Source of the DNA: a virus
Direction: 5' to 3' (one strand)
Length of the DNA stretch: 64,000 nucleotides
Virus record (IMG/VR): IMGVR_UViG_3300032282_005862
Coordinates: 34,630-98,629 of that record
The notes beneath the pieces were generated by a model. The model was not told where the DNA came from. It saw only the letters and a list, made by a program, of their open reading frames with translations, and ran no database searches. A program made the translations under genes and the position numbers. Positions 44,101 through 53,789 of the stretch are shown here, piece by piece (within the stretch, counting starts at the first letter, position 1; each line of letters starts with the position of its first letter).

Positions 44101-44312
44101 CAAATTTATTAAATACTGGAGTAGCAATTGGAAACTTTATAACAGGATTAATACCACCTTATTTAACACCATATTATACTGGAAATTATTATTTTAGGAT
44201 ATTTGCCGAAAATTCAATAGGTGAAAGATCTACTCCTGCAACTGGATTATATTCCTTAACTGCTCAAGCAAGTTTAGATAGAGTAATAGCATCTGGAGTT
44301 AATATATATTAA
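41112..44312 (+). CDS. Tail tip hub / host specificity protein gpJ-like
   Basis: A 1,066-residue protein (lambda gpJ 1,132). NILDLISEGPIEGFVSG (about residues 139-155), IAQYCDQLVSDG (about 523-534), FRCNLYISNKEEAYKVLNDMASLFNA and QITVSQD (about 540-580) are classic gpJ hub motifs. Later regions have FNIII-like strands and a GLRSG-type Gly/Ser composition. It forms the central hub and fibre of the tail and contacts the receptor. It begins 1 nt after gpI. Confidence 0.88.
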   Translation: MGNANKYADGLEYLLFPGNFGMGTCGYNFPESTAQDLDGGAISLSFSGSTLPLGSTQSTIAYKYGPSGYYTVFTPMAVLSGNTIQRFDSSSVTGLERANLERGGPDFRTIFRSSAVKATEDAVPQTFKDSRAYNSITQVNILDLISEGPIEGFVSGIYIPDLSGKNTGDIGYSKVTFQPYSQTLSNPETRSIFYDDVPITDFRGYYNFQFLDYKYTYGEKTNDHTIYNPYLNLYEDRRDYFGKQVDINQIPLQTSVTKSIGETIYGAYLVSGGSSYATQIITPKRYYVYNTNISALKVNIKVNSLFQQILTGSNAGDVERQLLSFRFAIWRVLKDGQVVMLDTSKYYPYISNYYSYDEIALKGKVTNPLIFTYEISLRPFAENSPWFELFPNQIGWAIDIIKSVYEGVSSSLSNSTEVHSITEVYSDRFVYPDAALVCSKFDARYFSEIPKRSYKLRLLKVKVPSNYDPIAKSYSGPWNGQFKVAWTDNPAWCFYDLLTNNRFGLGKYIDTSLADKWSLYEIAQYCDQLVSDGAGGLEPRFRCNLYISNKEEAYKVLNDMASLFNAIVYYSAGQITVSQDSLKDPIYIFNNSNVINGSFNYSDASKKARKTVAYVRYNDENNNYKPAIEYVENKDAILKYGIRETDITAFGCTNKNQARRAGTWLLTTENTETELVDFQAGIDANYIKPGDIILIYDQYRKNQIYAGRTLGLTSGNAILDLPYTNYNLYALTGVNSSFKFNVLVPTYNLNLGTYLGDLYATGFDITSSGITGLNSSFIRKSQVQSINFDSNLSSFVSSGTGIYSNNISLNFPSSLDTTYGLVQNTVWSIDISTTGYGGISGGLDIRSPINNTLKEAYPGYYLESYLNKPKKYRVLNITEKDPTIFNINALEYNDQKYTNIDNSALLVNVPVRPDAPVSPNLFLSGIFRSPTTNSYCSTGNCSTIYTTNQGGVNSIMYNIRPTPNSQSNSLYYVYIKSGTNFDSSINYEQYLYNVISSNLLNTGVAIGNFITGLIPPYLTPYYTGNYYFRIFAENSIGERSTPATGLYSLTAQASLDRVIASGVNIY

Positions 44313-44313
44313 A

Positions 44314-45726
44314 ATGAAAATAAAAAATATTGATTTGACTTTAGAATGGGAAACAATAAGAGATATTCCTAGTTTTATTGACATAAATCAACCATTTCCA
44401 AACTATAATATAAAAATAAGAAATATAGATAATATATTAATTGAAAATTATATAGGATTAACAAATTATGAACCAATAATTGAACATAAAATAGAAAATT
44501 TAGAATTTGCAAAAAAGACAAAATATTTTTCTAGTCTATTGAAAAATAAAGCCAAAAATATATTTAAATATAATTTTTTAAATAATTATGAATCATACAA
44601 AAGAATAAATAATAAAATTGGATTTTTTAAAAATCTTTTATTTGAAATTGATTATAATAATGATAATCAAGAAGATTTTAGAGTAGAAGGTGAATATCCA
44701 GAAATAGATAATATAAGCAAAAATGATCTATTTAATAAAATCTATAGAAGCAGTGATTATTTAAATGTAAAATTTCTTATAAATAAAGAATATTTTAAAG
44801 AAAAAGAAATTTATTCTTTTTTAATATTAAGTAAAGCATCTAATCGTATTATAAAAAATAAAAGTTTAAGTAATTTATTTGTAGAAAATATTCAAAAAAA
44901 TTGGTTAGACGTTAATGAAAATACAGTATTACTAACTGTACCCTTTATTGAAAGTGATATCGTAGAAATATCAGAAAATTTAAATATTACTGTAATTCCA
45001 TTAAATTATGTTCAGTCTGAAATATATAAATTTTTTAAAGATAAAGAAGACGAAAAAGATATTAATAATTTATTTTTAGAATTTTATTCAAATCAAATAT
45101 TAGATATAGGCAAAATTTATAAACAATCAGTTAATAATGAAACATTAATATTTTATCAAAATTATATTTATTTATTCAATAAAGAAAGTATTGCGACTAG
45201 TTTAAATGAAGAAGTATCAATTAATGATATGAATTTTAAAAAATATTTACCTTTATTAAGAAAAAATGAAATAAATAAAACTGTATGTCTATCAGATGAC
45301 CTTAATACAGATTCTGTATTAGATAATAATTATAATATACAAAAAGATTATATTGGATATTATGATAAAAATTTAATTAATTATATAGATGCATTAATTG
45401 ATTTAGATTACTTGCAAAATAAAAATATTTTAAAAGTTGAAATTATTAAAGTAGAAGAAATTGATAACGAATGTATTATTTATATAGAATTTATTACAAA
45501 TTTCTGCGATGATGAAAAATTTTATATTGAGAGTAGTGGAAATCTTAAATTTTATCAAAAATATAAAACTCTATTAAATAATAAAGATTATATAACATTT
45601 TTATTCAAATATTCTTATTCTTTAAATACTTTAAATGAATATCTAAATCAAAATTCTTCTATTAATAAAAATCAAGTTATCTCTGAAAAAGATTTGATTA
45701 ATTTTTCTGCAAAATTAATTTTATAA
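44314..45726 (+). CDS. Unknown protein after gpJ with FNIII-like N-terminus
   Basis: A 470-residue Asn/Ile/Lys-rich protein. The first 70 residues, DLTLEWETIRDIPSFIDI and YNIKIRNIDNILIENYIGL, have the strand pattern of a fibronectin type III domain of the kind found at the end of lambda gpJ. The remainder is not recognised. It starts 1 nt after the hub gene and stops directly against the stop of the convergent tape-measure gene. I infer a tail-tip accessory or a separated C-terminal part of the hub. Confidence 0.6.
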   Translation: MKIKNIDLTLEWETIRDIPSFIDINQPFPNYNIKIRNIDNILIENYIGLTNYEPIIEHKIENLEFAKKTKYFSSLLKNKAKNIFKYNFLNNYESYKRINNKIGFFKNLLFEIDYNNDNQEDFRVEGEYPEIDNISKNDLFNKIYRSSDYLNVKFLINKEYFKEKEIYSFLILSKASNRIIKNKSLSNLFVENIQKNWLDVNENTVLLTVPFIESDIVEISENLNITVIPLNYVQSEIYKFFKDKEDEKDINNLFLEFYSNQILDIGKIYKQSVNNETLIFYQNYIYLFNKESIATSLNEEVSINDMNFKKYLPLLRKNEINKTVCLSDDLNTDSVLDNNYNIQKDYIGYYDKNLINYIDALIDLDYLQNKNILKVEIIKVEEIDNECIIYIEFITNFCDDEKFYIESSGNLKFYQKYKTLLNNKDYITFLFKYSYSLNTLNEYLNQNSSINKNQVISEKDLINFSAKLIL

Positions 45727-48700
45727 TTAACGTTTTTTGCTATATACTGAACTACTTAATAAACCGCCTGGTCTTTGTTGCTCTGTGATGACTCTCATTA
45801 CTTGAGTTTTAACTTGTTCAGCTAGCATTTTAGTTCTGTTTGCTTCTTCTTGATTATTCGCGCTTGTATTTGTTTCACTTTTTTCACTTATTACATTTTC
45901 TTGATTTAAATTAATTGTTACATTTACATTACTTGTTGGAGAGTAATTAGTAGAACCTGTTCCATCAACAACATTACCAACTGCTCCACCATCTGCAAAT
46001 TTTTTAGCTCTTCCAGCGTTAAGATCATCAAAGAATTTTTTACCATACATATTAACCGCTTCTTTTTTCATTACAAATTCTCCACCCATAAGTAAAGCTG
46101 GAACATCATCTTCACTACTTCCTCCAGAAGCAAATTTTTTAACTTCTCCTCCTTTTGCTAAAAATCCTAATCCTGCTGAAGCTAAACCTAATCCAAAAGA
46201 CATATAAGCTCCTCTGCTCTTTGCACTTTTTTGAGTATTATATTGATTTTGTATTTCTTGATTTACGCGAATATTTTCTTCTAAACTTCTGCGATTACTT
46301 TCATTAACTCCAGCAACATAATTTAAATAATCATATAAAACTCGTTCTCTTTCTTGTCTTATTCTATTTTGAGGATTATTTTGATCAAGAATCGCTTGTA
46401 AACTAAGTCTTGGATCAATAATATTTTGTCCACCAGTTGGATTAAGAGGATCATTATATCTATAAACATTTTCTCCTAAAAATTTAGATTCTCCTCCATC
46501 TGCAAATTTTTGGACTCTTCCACCAAAGTTAAATTCTTGACCATCATTAAACATACGGGGTCTTAAAAAAGAACTAGTTGATCCATAAGATGATTCAGAG
46601 GAAGGGATTTGCCAATTTGTTCTTCCGCCTTGTATAAGGTTAGTCCAAAGATTTAATGTTTTTCCCCAACCCTTTAATCCACTAGCATTATTTTGCGCGA
46701 TAGCATAATCCGCATAGGCTTTTTTATTATTTAATGTAGAGACCGTGTTGCCAATTAAATTTGAAGCTCCTGTCGAAGAAATAGCATTTCCAAGAAAATT
46801 TGCAAATCCGCCTTCAGCAAATCCTTGAATTATTCCACCATATTTTAAAAATTTATTATTTTTATTTTTATTAGAAATCATCAATGAAGCAACACCTGTA
46901 AAAGGAGAATTATTAGTTGGATTCGTTTTTATTGCTTGACTAAGCCCTGCAACTAAAAGAGCAGCAGCGCCTCCAGCAAATTTTTTATCTACTTTTCCTT
47001 CATTAAGCATTTGTAAATATTCTAAACCATATTTTTTAACAGCATTTTTTCTAACAACATACTCTCCTTGACTTAACATAGCTGGAACATCATCTTTACT
47101 TCCTGATCCTCCAAAAACATGTCCTCCAGTAGAATAACCTTTAATTAATCCACCTTGTGATTTGCCAAATAAACTTCCAAATAATCCACCTCCACCGCCC
47201 CCAAATATATTGCTAGTACTACCGAAAAGTTTACCAAAAATAAGATTAGTACTAAATTCAAGAGCCAACTGTTGTATTTTATCACTGATATTAAGAGCCA
47301 TCTTTGTAAATGCATCACTAGCAGTAGCTGTTCCATTAGCAAAAGATAAGAAAGCGTTATTAAACTCGCTTTTAATTGTTCTAGCTGTATCAGCTGCTCC
47401 AAGTTGAGCTTGACGATAAGAATCCTCAGACCGATTATCAAATTCATCAAAAAATGCTTGTGAAAAATCACCTATTTTTGTTTGTTTGTTTAATATTCTA
47501 GATTCTCTTTGAGTTTGTCTTCCAGTTCTAAAATCTTCTGCAAATAATTGACCTCTTTGCCTTTTATCCAATAAAATACTACTTTCTTTCAAACTTTTTA
47601 AGGCACCTAAATATTCATCATAATCTATTTTACCTTTTAGATATTGATTAGCTAAATCTTTTTGTCCATTTATAAGATCTTTTTGAATTTTATCTCTTGA
47701 TTCAAAATTTAATACTTCTTTATCTACAGATGTTAGTAGATTTTCAAATTCTGCTCCAATCATATATGCAGGTTGATTTTCTTCTAGTTTAGCTTGCTGT
47801 TCTAAATATTTATTTATCTTTTCTCTAGTTAATTGACCTTTAGCAAAAGATGCTGCAAAACTTTTTGCGTCAACAACATTTATTTCTTCTAATTTTAAAG
47901 CTTGTTGACTTAAAGCTAATCTCTTTTGTAAATTATTAATAATAAAATCTAAAACTTTATTCTCATCACCCGTGGAAAGAGCTATATTTTTTGCTTCATT
48001 TTTAATATCTTCAAAATATTTTTGTCCCTCTACTGTAGAAGAATATATTGGATCTAAAGCACTAAATATTGCTGATAATTTTGCTGCCCCACCTTTAGTT
48101 AATTGTTGAGTACCAAATATATTCTTTTCAATTATAGGTCCTCCACCACCTCCTACTTGAACTCCGCCAATGGATATAGTTTGACCTCTTCTCAAAGCTG
48201 CTAATTGATCAACTATTTCAGAGGCTTTTTCTCTTCCTCCTTTAGTTTCTAAAAATTGAGAAACAAATCCTCTTCCTGTCGCTGGATTAATTCCGCCAGT
48301 TAATATTTTTGCTATTTTTTCTGTGTCTCCAGGTTTTTGTCCTTCAAGTTTAAGTCCTTCTAAAAATGTTACAGCTTCTTTTTCTATTAATTCTGCACTC
48401 TTTCCAAAAAGACCTTGATTTATTAAATCTGGAATTTTATCTAATTCTCCAGCATTAAAACCTTCTATTATTTTTGTACCAATTTCTTCTGGTAATTGAC
48501 TAGTTACTTCAATTATTTTATCTCTTAATAAATCTAATCTTGCTTTTTTAGTTATTTCATCTACGTTAGAAATTTGAACATTTTTATATTCTTCTATAGT
48601 TGGAAGTAGTTGTTGAACTGCATTTTGTGTACTATTAAATTCATCTTTTAATTTTTCATATTCTACCATTTTATTTTTGAAATCTTCAGATTTAATATCT

Positions 48701-51700
48701 TCTAAGTATTGATATGCCGCAAGAACTCCCCCTATTGCAAGGCCTGCTCCTGCACCTATAGCAGTTCCTATTCCAGGAGCAGCACTTCCAATAAACGCTC
48801 CAGTTCCTGCGAATGCTAACGCTGTTTGAGCAGCGTTTACTCCTCTTTGCAATCCTTTATTATTTGGAGAAAATTGTGAAACAGTTGATAGTAGAATTGG
48901 AGCTAAAGCGGATAAAAGTAAAAATTTGTCGCCAGTCATAGATAAATTCTTATTAGCTTTATTTGCAGATTTTGATAAAGATTCTATAGATTGAGTTGCA
49001 ATTTTTTGTTGTCTAGCATTTTCAGCCATAGCCGCTGTATTAGCTTTCATTTGCGTTACTAATGGATCATCAGGTCTAATATATTCAGAAAATCCCCAAT
49101 TAGAATTAGCAAAATTTGGAATAAATCCATTTGCTGCACCAGCCATTTTAGCTTTAGATCCATATCTTTGTACTCCTTGACCAAGGCCCATTGGTTCATC
49201 TTTTGTATTATAAACTCCTAGACCAAGAGGATTTGCTGAAGATGTTAATCTTGAGTCTTTACCAATTCTTATTCTAGAGATAGATGTTCCCGCTGCGACT
49301 TCTCTTCCTATCGCACTATCTAATGCTGTAAAATTAGGAATAAATCCTGCAGCTGCATTTTTTCCACCAATTAAATTTAAAACTGAAACCATGCCTTCAG
49401 ATCTTAAAATTTTAAGTGCCATACTTTTTCTATTACCACCACTATCAGAACTTTTAAAATCTCCTGGAACTCCAGGCATTGCACCAGGAAAAAATAGACC
49501 TAAATCTCTTGGAATTCTTCCTACATCAAATCCACCTCCAAGTCCAGCTTTGACACTACGACCAAATGCAGATCTAAAAGCAGACTCAAATATTCCTCCA
49601 ATTGTTCCTTCTACTGATCCAGCAAGTCCTTCAGATTCATGTTTTGCTTGTTCAATTGTTTTTGGTAAATCAATCGGAGGATTTAATTGTCTTGTTTTAT
49701 AAATACTTGTTGCAAAATTCTCAATAGAAGAATCTATAACTTTATCTAAATTTTTTCTTAAATCCGTTAACTTAAATCCAGCAGAATTTTGATTAAATGG
49801 AATTACTGGAAAATTAACATCCACATTTCCTTTAGGAGTATTAAATGTATATCCTTGTTTTCTTTCATAACGATTTAATGCTAGTAATGGAGAGTTAGAG
49901 AATATGGGAGGAATAAGATAACTTCCTGATTTTTCTTTTTCTTTTAAAAGATTTTTTTCTGCAGTATTTAAATATCCAGCTGCTCTAGCTTCTTCTGAAG
50001 TTATAACTTTTGATTTGATTGCATAAGGTATTTGAGAAGCTGAAAATCTTCTATTACCAATCATATAATCTGCAAAATTAGGAATAAATCCACCAGACGC
50101 ATAAGGATTAAATCCATGCGCTCCAATAAATTCTTTTTGATAATTTTTTCCAGCTGCACTTCCTTGTGGAGGCATAATGGCTGGTTGACTCATTCCTGGA
50201 AAATTTTTAACTGTTTCTGCGGTATTATATGTTATATTTCCTTGTCCAGGTATATTCATTTGACGAACACTTCCTGGTACATATCCACCAGCTAATGCTC
50301 CATAAATTTCTGAAGCACTAAAATTAGGTATAAATCCTCCACTTTTTGCTTTTAAAGTCCCACCTTTAGTTGAAACTCCTCTTACAAGTAAACCTTCTGT
50401 TACTGCAGCTGAAACAGCAGCAGCTCTTTCTCTTTCTAATGTTTGTTGGCGAATGATTTGTAAAATATTATTCTCTACATCTAGGACACTAATTTGTCTA
50501 TTATATATTGCGCTTATTAAATTAGGTTCTTGGGCTAATATTTGATTAATTTTAGTTTGTATTTGTGCTCTTTGATCTGCTTGAGTATTTATATTTAATA
50601 ATGTTTGAATTGATTGAGAAGCAAATTTTGCTAAATTTAAAAATAATTTTCCAAAAACTGCAGTAACTAATACTACTCCAGGACCACTTATAAATGACCC
50701 AAGTCCCTCTAATACTCCTTTCGCTATTTTACCTCCAGTTGAATTACTGTCGGTAGATAATGATTCTAGTCCTTTATTTAATAGATTTAAAGTATTTGTA
50801 AGAGTTGGAGCTAACGTAATATTTCCTACCTCAGAACCCACTTTAGTTAAGTTAACAAAAGTTTTATTTACTAATGCTGATAATGTTTGATTTAATTTTT
50901 CATTTCTTATAATAGCTTCATCTGTAGAAGATCCAGCTGTATCTAATGCATTTTTATATACAGAATATTGTTTGTTTAAATCCCCCAAAGCTGCTTTTAA
51001 AATATTAATTTGAAATACACCACCAACCAATTCTGCTGTTTGAGATTTTTGAGCATCTCCTAAACTATCATATGTTTTAGCCAAATTACTTAAAATTTGT
51101 ATTGCTGGTAAAGTATTATCTTCAGTATCTCTTACTTGAATTCCTAATCTTTCTAATTGATCTAGAACAGAAGTTCTTTCTAATCTTGTAAAAATAGTCT
51201 TTAAAGAATTTCCAATAACTGCTCCACCTCTAGCAGTAGTTTGTTGCACGCTTGTTACAATTGCTAATAATTGATCGAAACTAACTCCTGCGTCAGTTGC
51301 AGACGAACCAACTCGTTTAATTGCTTCTGCAAGATCGCCACTACTTACTGCAAATGCTGCGTCAACATTAGCTAATTTATTAATTACGGCAGTTGAATCT
51401 AAACCCGCTTTATTAAAACTATTAAGAGTAGCAGTTAAAGCTTCTACAGAACTAATAGTATCTAAACCGCTTAAACGTGTTAATATCAGTGCGTCTTTTG
51501 TTCTTTTTAAAGTTTCTTCTAATGTTAGACCTTGTCTTGCAAATTCTGTTGCAGCTTGAGCTACTGTATCGAAAGATTGAGCTGTATTTTTAGCAATATC
51601 AAATAAACTATTCCCAAATCTTTGTAAATTAGAAGAATTGGTATTTAAAATAACATTAATATCAGTTAATGATTTTTGTACATCTATTGTACTTTTAACT

Positions 51701-51951
51701 AATGATGTAAAAGCTTTTTCTACGGAATATATTAAACCTGCACTCGCACCGAATGCAATAACACGCGCATTTGATGCATCTAATGATTTTTGGAATTCAT
51801 TAGCAGCCCCAGTAATACGCCCAAGAGGTTGGGTAAAGGCTTTTTCACTAAATCCTTTGAATTTAAAATCACGCGCCAAAGCGCTCTGAATATCTCTTTC
51901 GAGCTGCCTTGTATCTGCACCTACTGAAATTGTAGCCGAAGTTTTAGCCAT
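45727..51951 (-). CDS. Tape measure protein
   Basis: A 2,074-residue protein. Residues about 85-330 match the TP901/PhageMin_Tail domain (FDTVAQAATEFARQGLT, AVEALTATLNSF-like). A Gly/Ala-rich hydrophobic stretch (about 1035-1080) is the likely membrane-channel part. Motifs GFIPNF(A/S/T) occur four times (about residues 540, 623, 868, 942), and two C-terminal modules with DDVPA(M/L)L and GE(Y/F)V(V/M)(R/K)K occur near 1620 and 1950. At about 0.15 nm per residue, the tail would be near 310 nm. The start has AAAGGAATAAGG and a class 2 motif upstream. Confidence 0.92.
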   Translation of the reverse strand: MAKTSATISVGADTRQLERDIQSALARDFKFKGFSEKAFTQPLGRITGAANEFQKSLDASNARVIAFGASAGLIYSVEKAFTSLVKSTIDVQKSLTDINVILNTNSSNLQRFGNSLFDIAKNTAQSFDTVAQAATEFARQGLTLEETLKRTKDALILTRLSGLDTISSVEALTATLNSFNKAGLDSTAVINKLANVDAAFAVSSGDLAEAIKRVGSSATDAGVSFDQLLAIVTSVQQTTARGGAVIGNSLKTIFTRLERTSVLDQLERLGIQVRDTEDNTLPAIQILSNLAKTYDSLGDAQKSQTAELVGGVFQINILKAALGDLNKQYSVYKNALDTAGSSTDEAIIRNEKLNQTLSALVNKTFVNLTKVGSEVGNITLAPTLTNTLNLLNKGLESLSTDSNSTGGKIAKGVLEGLGSFISGPGVVLVTAVFGKLFLNLAKFASQSIQTLLNINTQADQRAQIQTKINQILAQEPNLISAIYNRQISVLDVENNILQIIRQQTLERERAAAVSAAVTEGLLVRGVSTKGGTLKAKSGGFIPNFSASEIYGALAGGYVPGSVRQMNIPGQGNITYNTAETVKNFPGMSQPAIMPPQGSAAGKNYQKEFIGAHGFNPYASGGFIPNFADYMIGNRRFSASQIPYAIKSKVITSEEARAAGYLNTAEKNLLKEKEKSGSYLIPPIFSNSPLLALNRYERKQGYTFNTPKGNVDVNFPVIPFNQNSAGFKLTDLRKNLDKVIDSSIENFATSIYKTRQLNPPIDLPKTIEQAKHESEGLAGSVEGTIGGIFESAFRSAFGRSVKAGLGGGFDVGRIPRDLGLFFPGAMPGVPGDFKSSDSGGNRKSMALKILRSEGMVSVLNLIGGKNAAAGFIPNFTALDSAIGREVAAGTSISRIRIGKDSRLTSSANPLGLGVYNTKDEPMGLGQGVQRYGSKAKMAGAANGFIPNFANSNWGFSEYIRPDDPLVTQMKANTAAMAENARQQKIATQSIESLSKSANKANKNLSMTGDKFLLLSALAPILLSTVSQFSPNNKGLQRGVNAAQTALAFAGTGAFIGSAAPGIGTAIGAGAGLAIGGVLAAYQYLEDIKSEDFKNKMVEYEKLKDEFNSTQNAVQQLLPTIEEYKNVQISNVDEITKKARLDLLRDKIIEVTSQLPEEIGTKIIEGFNAGELDKIPDLINQGLFGKSAELIEKEAVTFLEGLKLEGQKPGDTEKIAKILTGGINPATGRGFVSQFLETKGGREKASEIVDQLAALRRGQTISIGGVQVGGGGGPIIEKNIFGTQQLTKGGAAKLSAIFSALDPIYSSTVEGQKYFEDIKNEAKNIALSTGDENKVLDFIINNLQKRLALSQQALKLEEINVVDAKSFAASFAKGQLTREKINKYLEQQAKLEENQPAYMIGAEFENLLTSVDKEVLNFESRDKIQKDLINGQKDLANQYLKGKIDYDEYLGALKSLKESSILLDKRQRGQLFAEDFRTGRQTQRESRILNKQTKIGDFSQAFFDEFDNRSEDSYRQAQLGAADTARTIKSEFNNAFLSFANGTATASDAFTKMALNISDKIQQLALEFSTNLIFGKLFGSTSNIFGGGGGGLFGSLFGKSQGGLIKGYSTGGHVFGGSGSKDDVPAMLSQGEYVVRKNAVKKYGLEYLQMLNEGKVDKKFAGGAAALLVAGLSQAIKTNPTNNSPFTGVASLMISNKNKNNKFLKYGGIIQGFAEGGFANFLGNAISSTGASNLIGNTVSTLNNKKAYADYAIAQNNASGLKGWGKTLNLWTNLIQGGRTNWQIPSSESSYGSTSSFLRPRMFNDGQEFNFGGRVQKFADGGESKFLGENVYRYNDPLNPTGGQNIIDPRLSLQAILDQNNPQNRIRQERERVLYDYLNYVAGVNESNRRSLEENIRVNQEIQNQYNTQKSAKSRGAYMSFGLGLASAGLGFLAKGGEVKKFASGGSSEDDVPALLMGGEFVMKKEAVNMYGKKFFDDLNAGRAKKFADGGAVGNVVDGTGSTNYSPTSNVNVTINLNQENVISEKSETNTSANNQEEANRTKMLAEQVKTQVMRVITEQQRPGGLLSSSVYSKKR

Positions 51952-51975
51952 TCCTTATTCCTTTAACTATAAGGA

Positions 51976-51982
51976 ATTACAC
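51976..51982 (-). promoter_or_regulatory. Class 2 (GTGTAAT) motif before tape measure
   Basis: GTGTAAT on the minus strand, followed by a leader of about 24 nt with a purine-rich ribosome-binding sequence. Confidence 0.5.
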
Positions 51983-52013
51983 GAAATATTATTAATTATG
52001 ATAGTATTAGCTA

Positions 52014-53024
52014 TTAAACTCCATGCATTTTCATTAGATCTTGCATGGTCAAAACTCCGCCTTTTTTCTCTGCTTCTTGATGTAAACTTATAGCATTTTC
52101 ATCTTTTCTAATCTTATCTAAATCTTCTTTTTTAGCACCTACGATGGAGGTAGCTATTGCGCCTTCAGTACCTTTATGATTTTCTTCTGTTTTATTAAGT
52201 ACTTCTTCTACATTTTTGCTACTTTCTAGCCATTCTATTAGTTTTTCTGGATCTTCAAAATATTCATCAGCTGGTTTATTTTTTGCTTCAGATAAAGCAT
52301 TTTTAAAATATTTAGCATAACCAAATACTTCCATTTGATAAAAAGTTAAATAAACTATAGGTTTTCCATATAAATTATAAGCGCTATCTGAAGATAGATT
52401 ATATAAACTAAGATAATAAGAAGATAAGGCTATCTTTTTAAGATTAATTTCTATAAAATTTTTATTAATATTATTATATATATTTAATATATCAGATAAA
52501 TCCTTATTTTCTAATTCATCAAATTGCTCTTCTGAAAAGAACTTTTCTTTTAAATTTTTATCCTTATATAATGTATTAAACATGTAATATTCATTAATTT
52601 TTTTATTAGCATAGTCTTCTACTGTAAAACCTAATAATTCTTTTCTTTCGGAGGTTAATTCAATTAATTTTAAATTTTCTTCATTAATTTTCTTATTTAT
52701 TTCATTAATATCATCACTTTTAAATAATTTAGATTTAGTTTGTTTTAATCCAGATATTGAATATTTTATATTTTTAATTTGTTCATTTTTATCTTCTGAC
52801 CATAACTCTTCACCGATTAAATATTTTTCTTTTTCAATTTCTGTTGGTAATCCATTTTTTTTAGCTTTCTCAATAAATTCCTGCCTAAGATGATCTATAT
52901 CTCCAGAATCAAAACTGGTGTTATGCTTAAAATATAATTTATTATTTTTATAATAAGCTAAACTATAGCCTTTTAATATATCAACAAAAAGTAATCTTAA
53001 TTGAGCTTTTTCTTGAGTTTGCAC
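52014..53024 (-). CDS. Unknown tail-morphogenesis protein, 336 residues
   Basis: It starts at GTG 53024, chosen for AAGGTAAAC upstream. Mostly helical and charged, with LRLLFVDILKGYSLAYYKNNKLY near the N-terminus and MQDLMKMHGV at the end. It lies between the chaperone-like gene and the tape measure, the position of the second tail-assembly chaperone in many siphophages. No domain is recognised and I see no slippery site that would fuse it to the preceding gene. Confidence 0.55.
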   Translation of the reverse strand: MQTQEKAQLRLLFVDILKGYSLAYYKNNKLYFKHNTSFDSGDIDHLRQEFIEKAKKNGLPTEIEKEKYLIGEELWSEDKNEQIKNIKYSISGLKQTKSKLFKSDDINEINKKINEENLKLIELTSERKELLGFTVEDYANKKINEYYMFNTLYKDKNLKEKFFSEEQFDELENKDLSDILNIYNNINKNFIEINLKKIALSSYYLSLYNLSSDSAYNLYGKPIVYLTFYQMEVFGYAKYFKNALSEAKNKPADEYFEDPEKLIEWLESSKNVEEVLNKTEENHKGTEGAIATSIVGAKKEDLDKIRKDENAISLHQEAEKKGGVLTMQDLMKMHGV

Positions 53025-53039
53025 TCACGTTTACCTTAA

Positions 53040-53789
53040 TTATTTATCACTTTTTTGCATTAAATTCAAAAGTTTTTCAAATTCTTCTTGAGTAGCAGCT
53101 CTTCCAATATACCAAAAACTGATTAAATAAAGTAGTTTTTGTAATGCTGTTTTTTCTAGAACATTATCGGACTCTTCAATTTCATCATATCTTTTAAGCT
53201 TTTCTTCATAAGAATTACCTATAAATAGTTCTTTTAACTTTTTATCTTCGCCCTCAATAAGACTAAGTTGAAGTACCCACCACATAATAGTTTTATTTCT
53301 AGCTCTATTTTCCGCAGTTTGCTCAAATAAATTTGCTTGAGCCATTTCATATTTTTGCAATCTTTCTCTTGCTGCAGTCATTTTTTCTATGATATTTTGA
53401 ACTTCTTTTTTCTCTTCTGGTGAACGTATAGCCTCTTCTTTAATTGATAATTTTTGAAAATCACCTTGAAGATTAAAAAAATCTACATATAAATCATTAT
53501 ATTCTTTTTGCTCTTCGTCACTTAGAACTCCACCATCATTATTAAATCTTTTAGCAAGTAGTGCGCGAGTCAATAATCCAGCTTTAATACCTTCTGAAAG
53601 TCTAACTCCATAAAACAATTCGGCTTCATCAAAAAGACTTCTTGTTGGTTTTTTAATTCCTAATTTAACTGGAATTGTACTTTTAACTTTAGAAGTTACC
53701 TTTACTTCTTCTCCTTTTTCATTAATAGAAACATCTACTTTTTCAATCTCTTTTTCTTGATAGATATCAAATTCAAACATTGTTTTCAT
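53040..53789 (-). CDS. Probable tail assembly chaperone
   Basis: A 249-residue acidic helical protein. A short beta N-terminus with FEFDIYQEKEI and TIPVKLGIKKPTRSLFDEAELFYG leads to long helices. Position after the major tail protein and before the tape measure is that of gpG-type chaperones, which bind the tape measure during assembly. It overlaps the preceding 91-residue gene by 4 nt. Confidence 0.55.
   Translation of the reverse strand: MKTMFEFDIYQEKEIEKVDVSINEKGEEVKVTSKVKSTIPVKLGIKKPTRSLFDEAELFYGVRLSEGIKAGLLTRALLAKRFNNDGGVLSDEEQKEYNDLYVDFFNLQGDFQKLSIKEEAIRSPEEKKEVQNIIEKMTAARERLQKYEMAQANLFEQTAENRARNKTIMWWVLQLSLIEGEDKKLKELFIGNSYEEKLKRYDEIEESDNVLEKTALQKLLYLISFWYIGRAATQEEFEKLLNLMQKSDK

Noticed and set aside
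53024-53060. Programmed -1 frameshift joining the chaperone-like gene to the 336-residue gene, as in lambda G-T
   Set aside because: The A-rich stretch CAAAAAAGTG near the end is not in the right phase for a slippery heptamer, the -1 frame stops at once, and the next gene has its own GTG start with AAGGTAAAC upstream.
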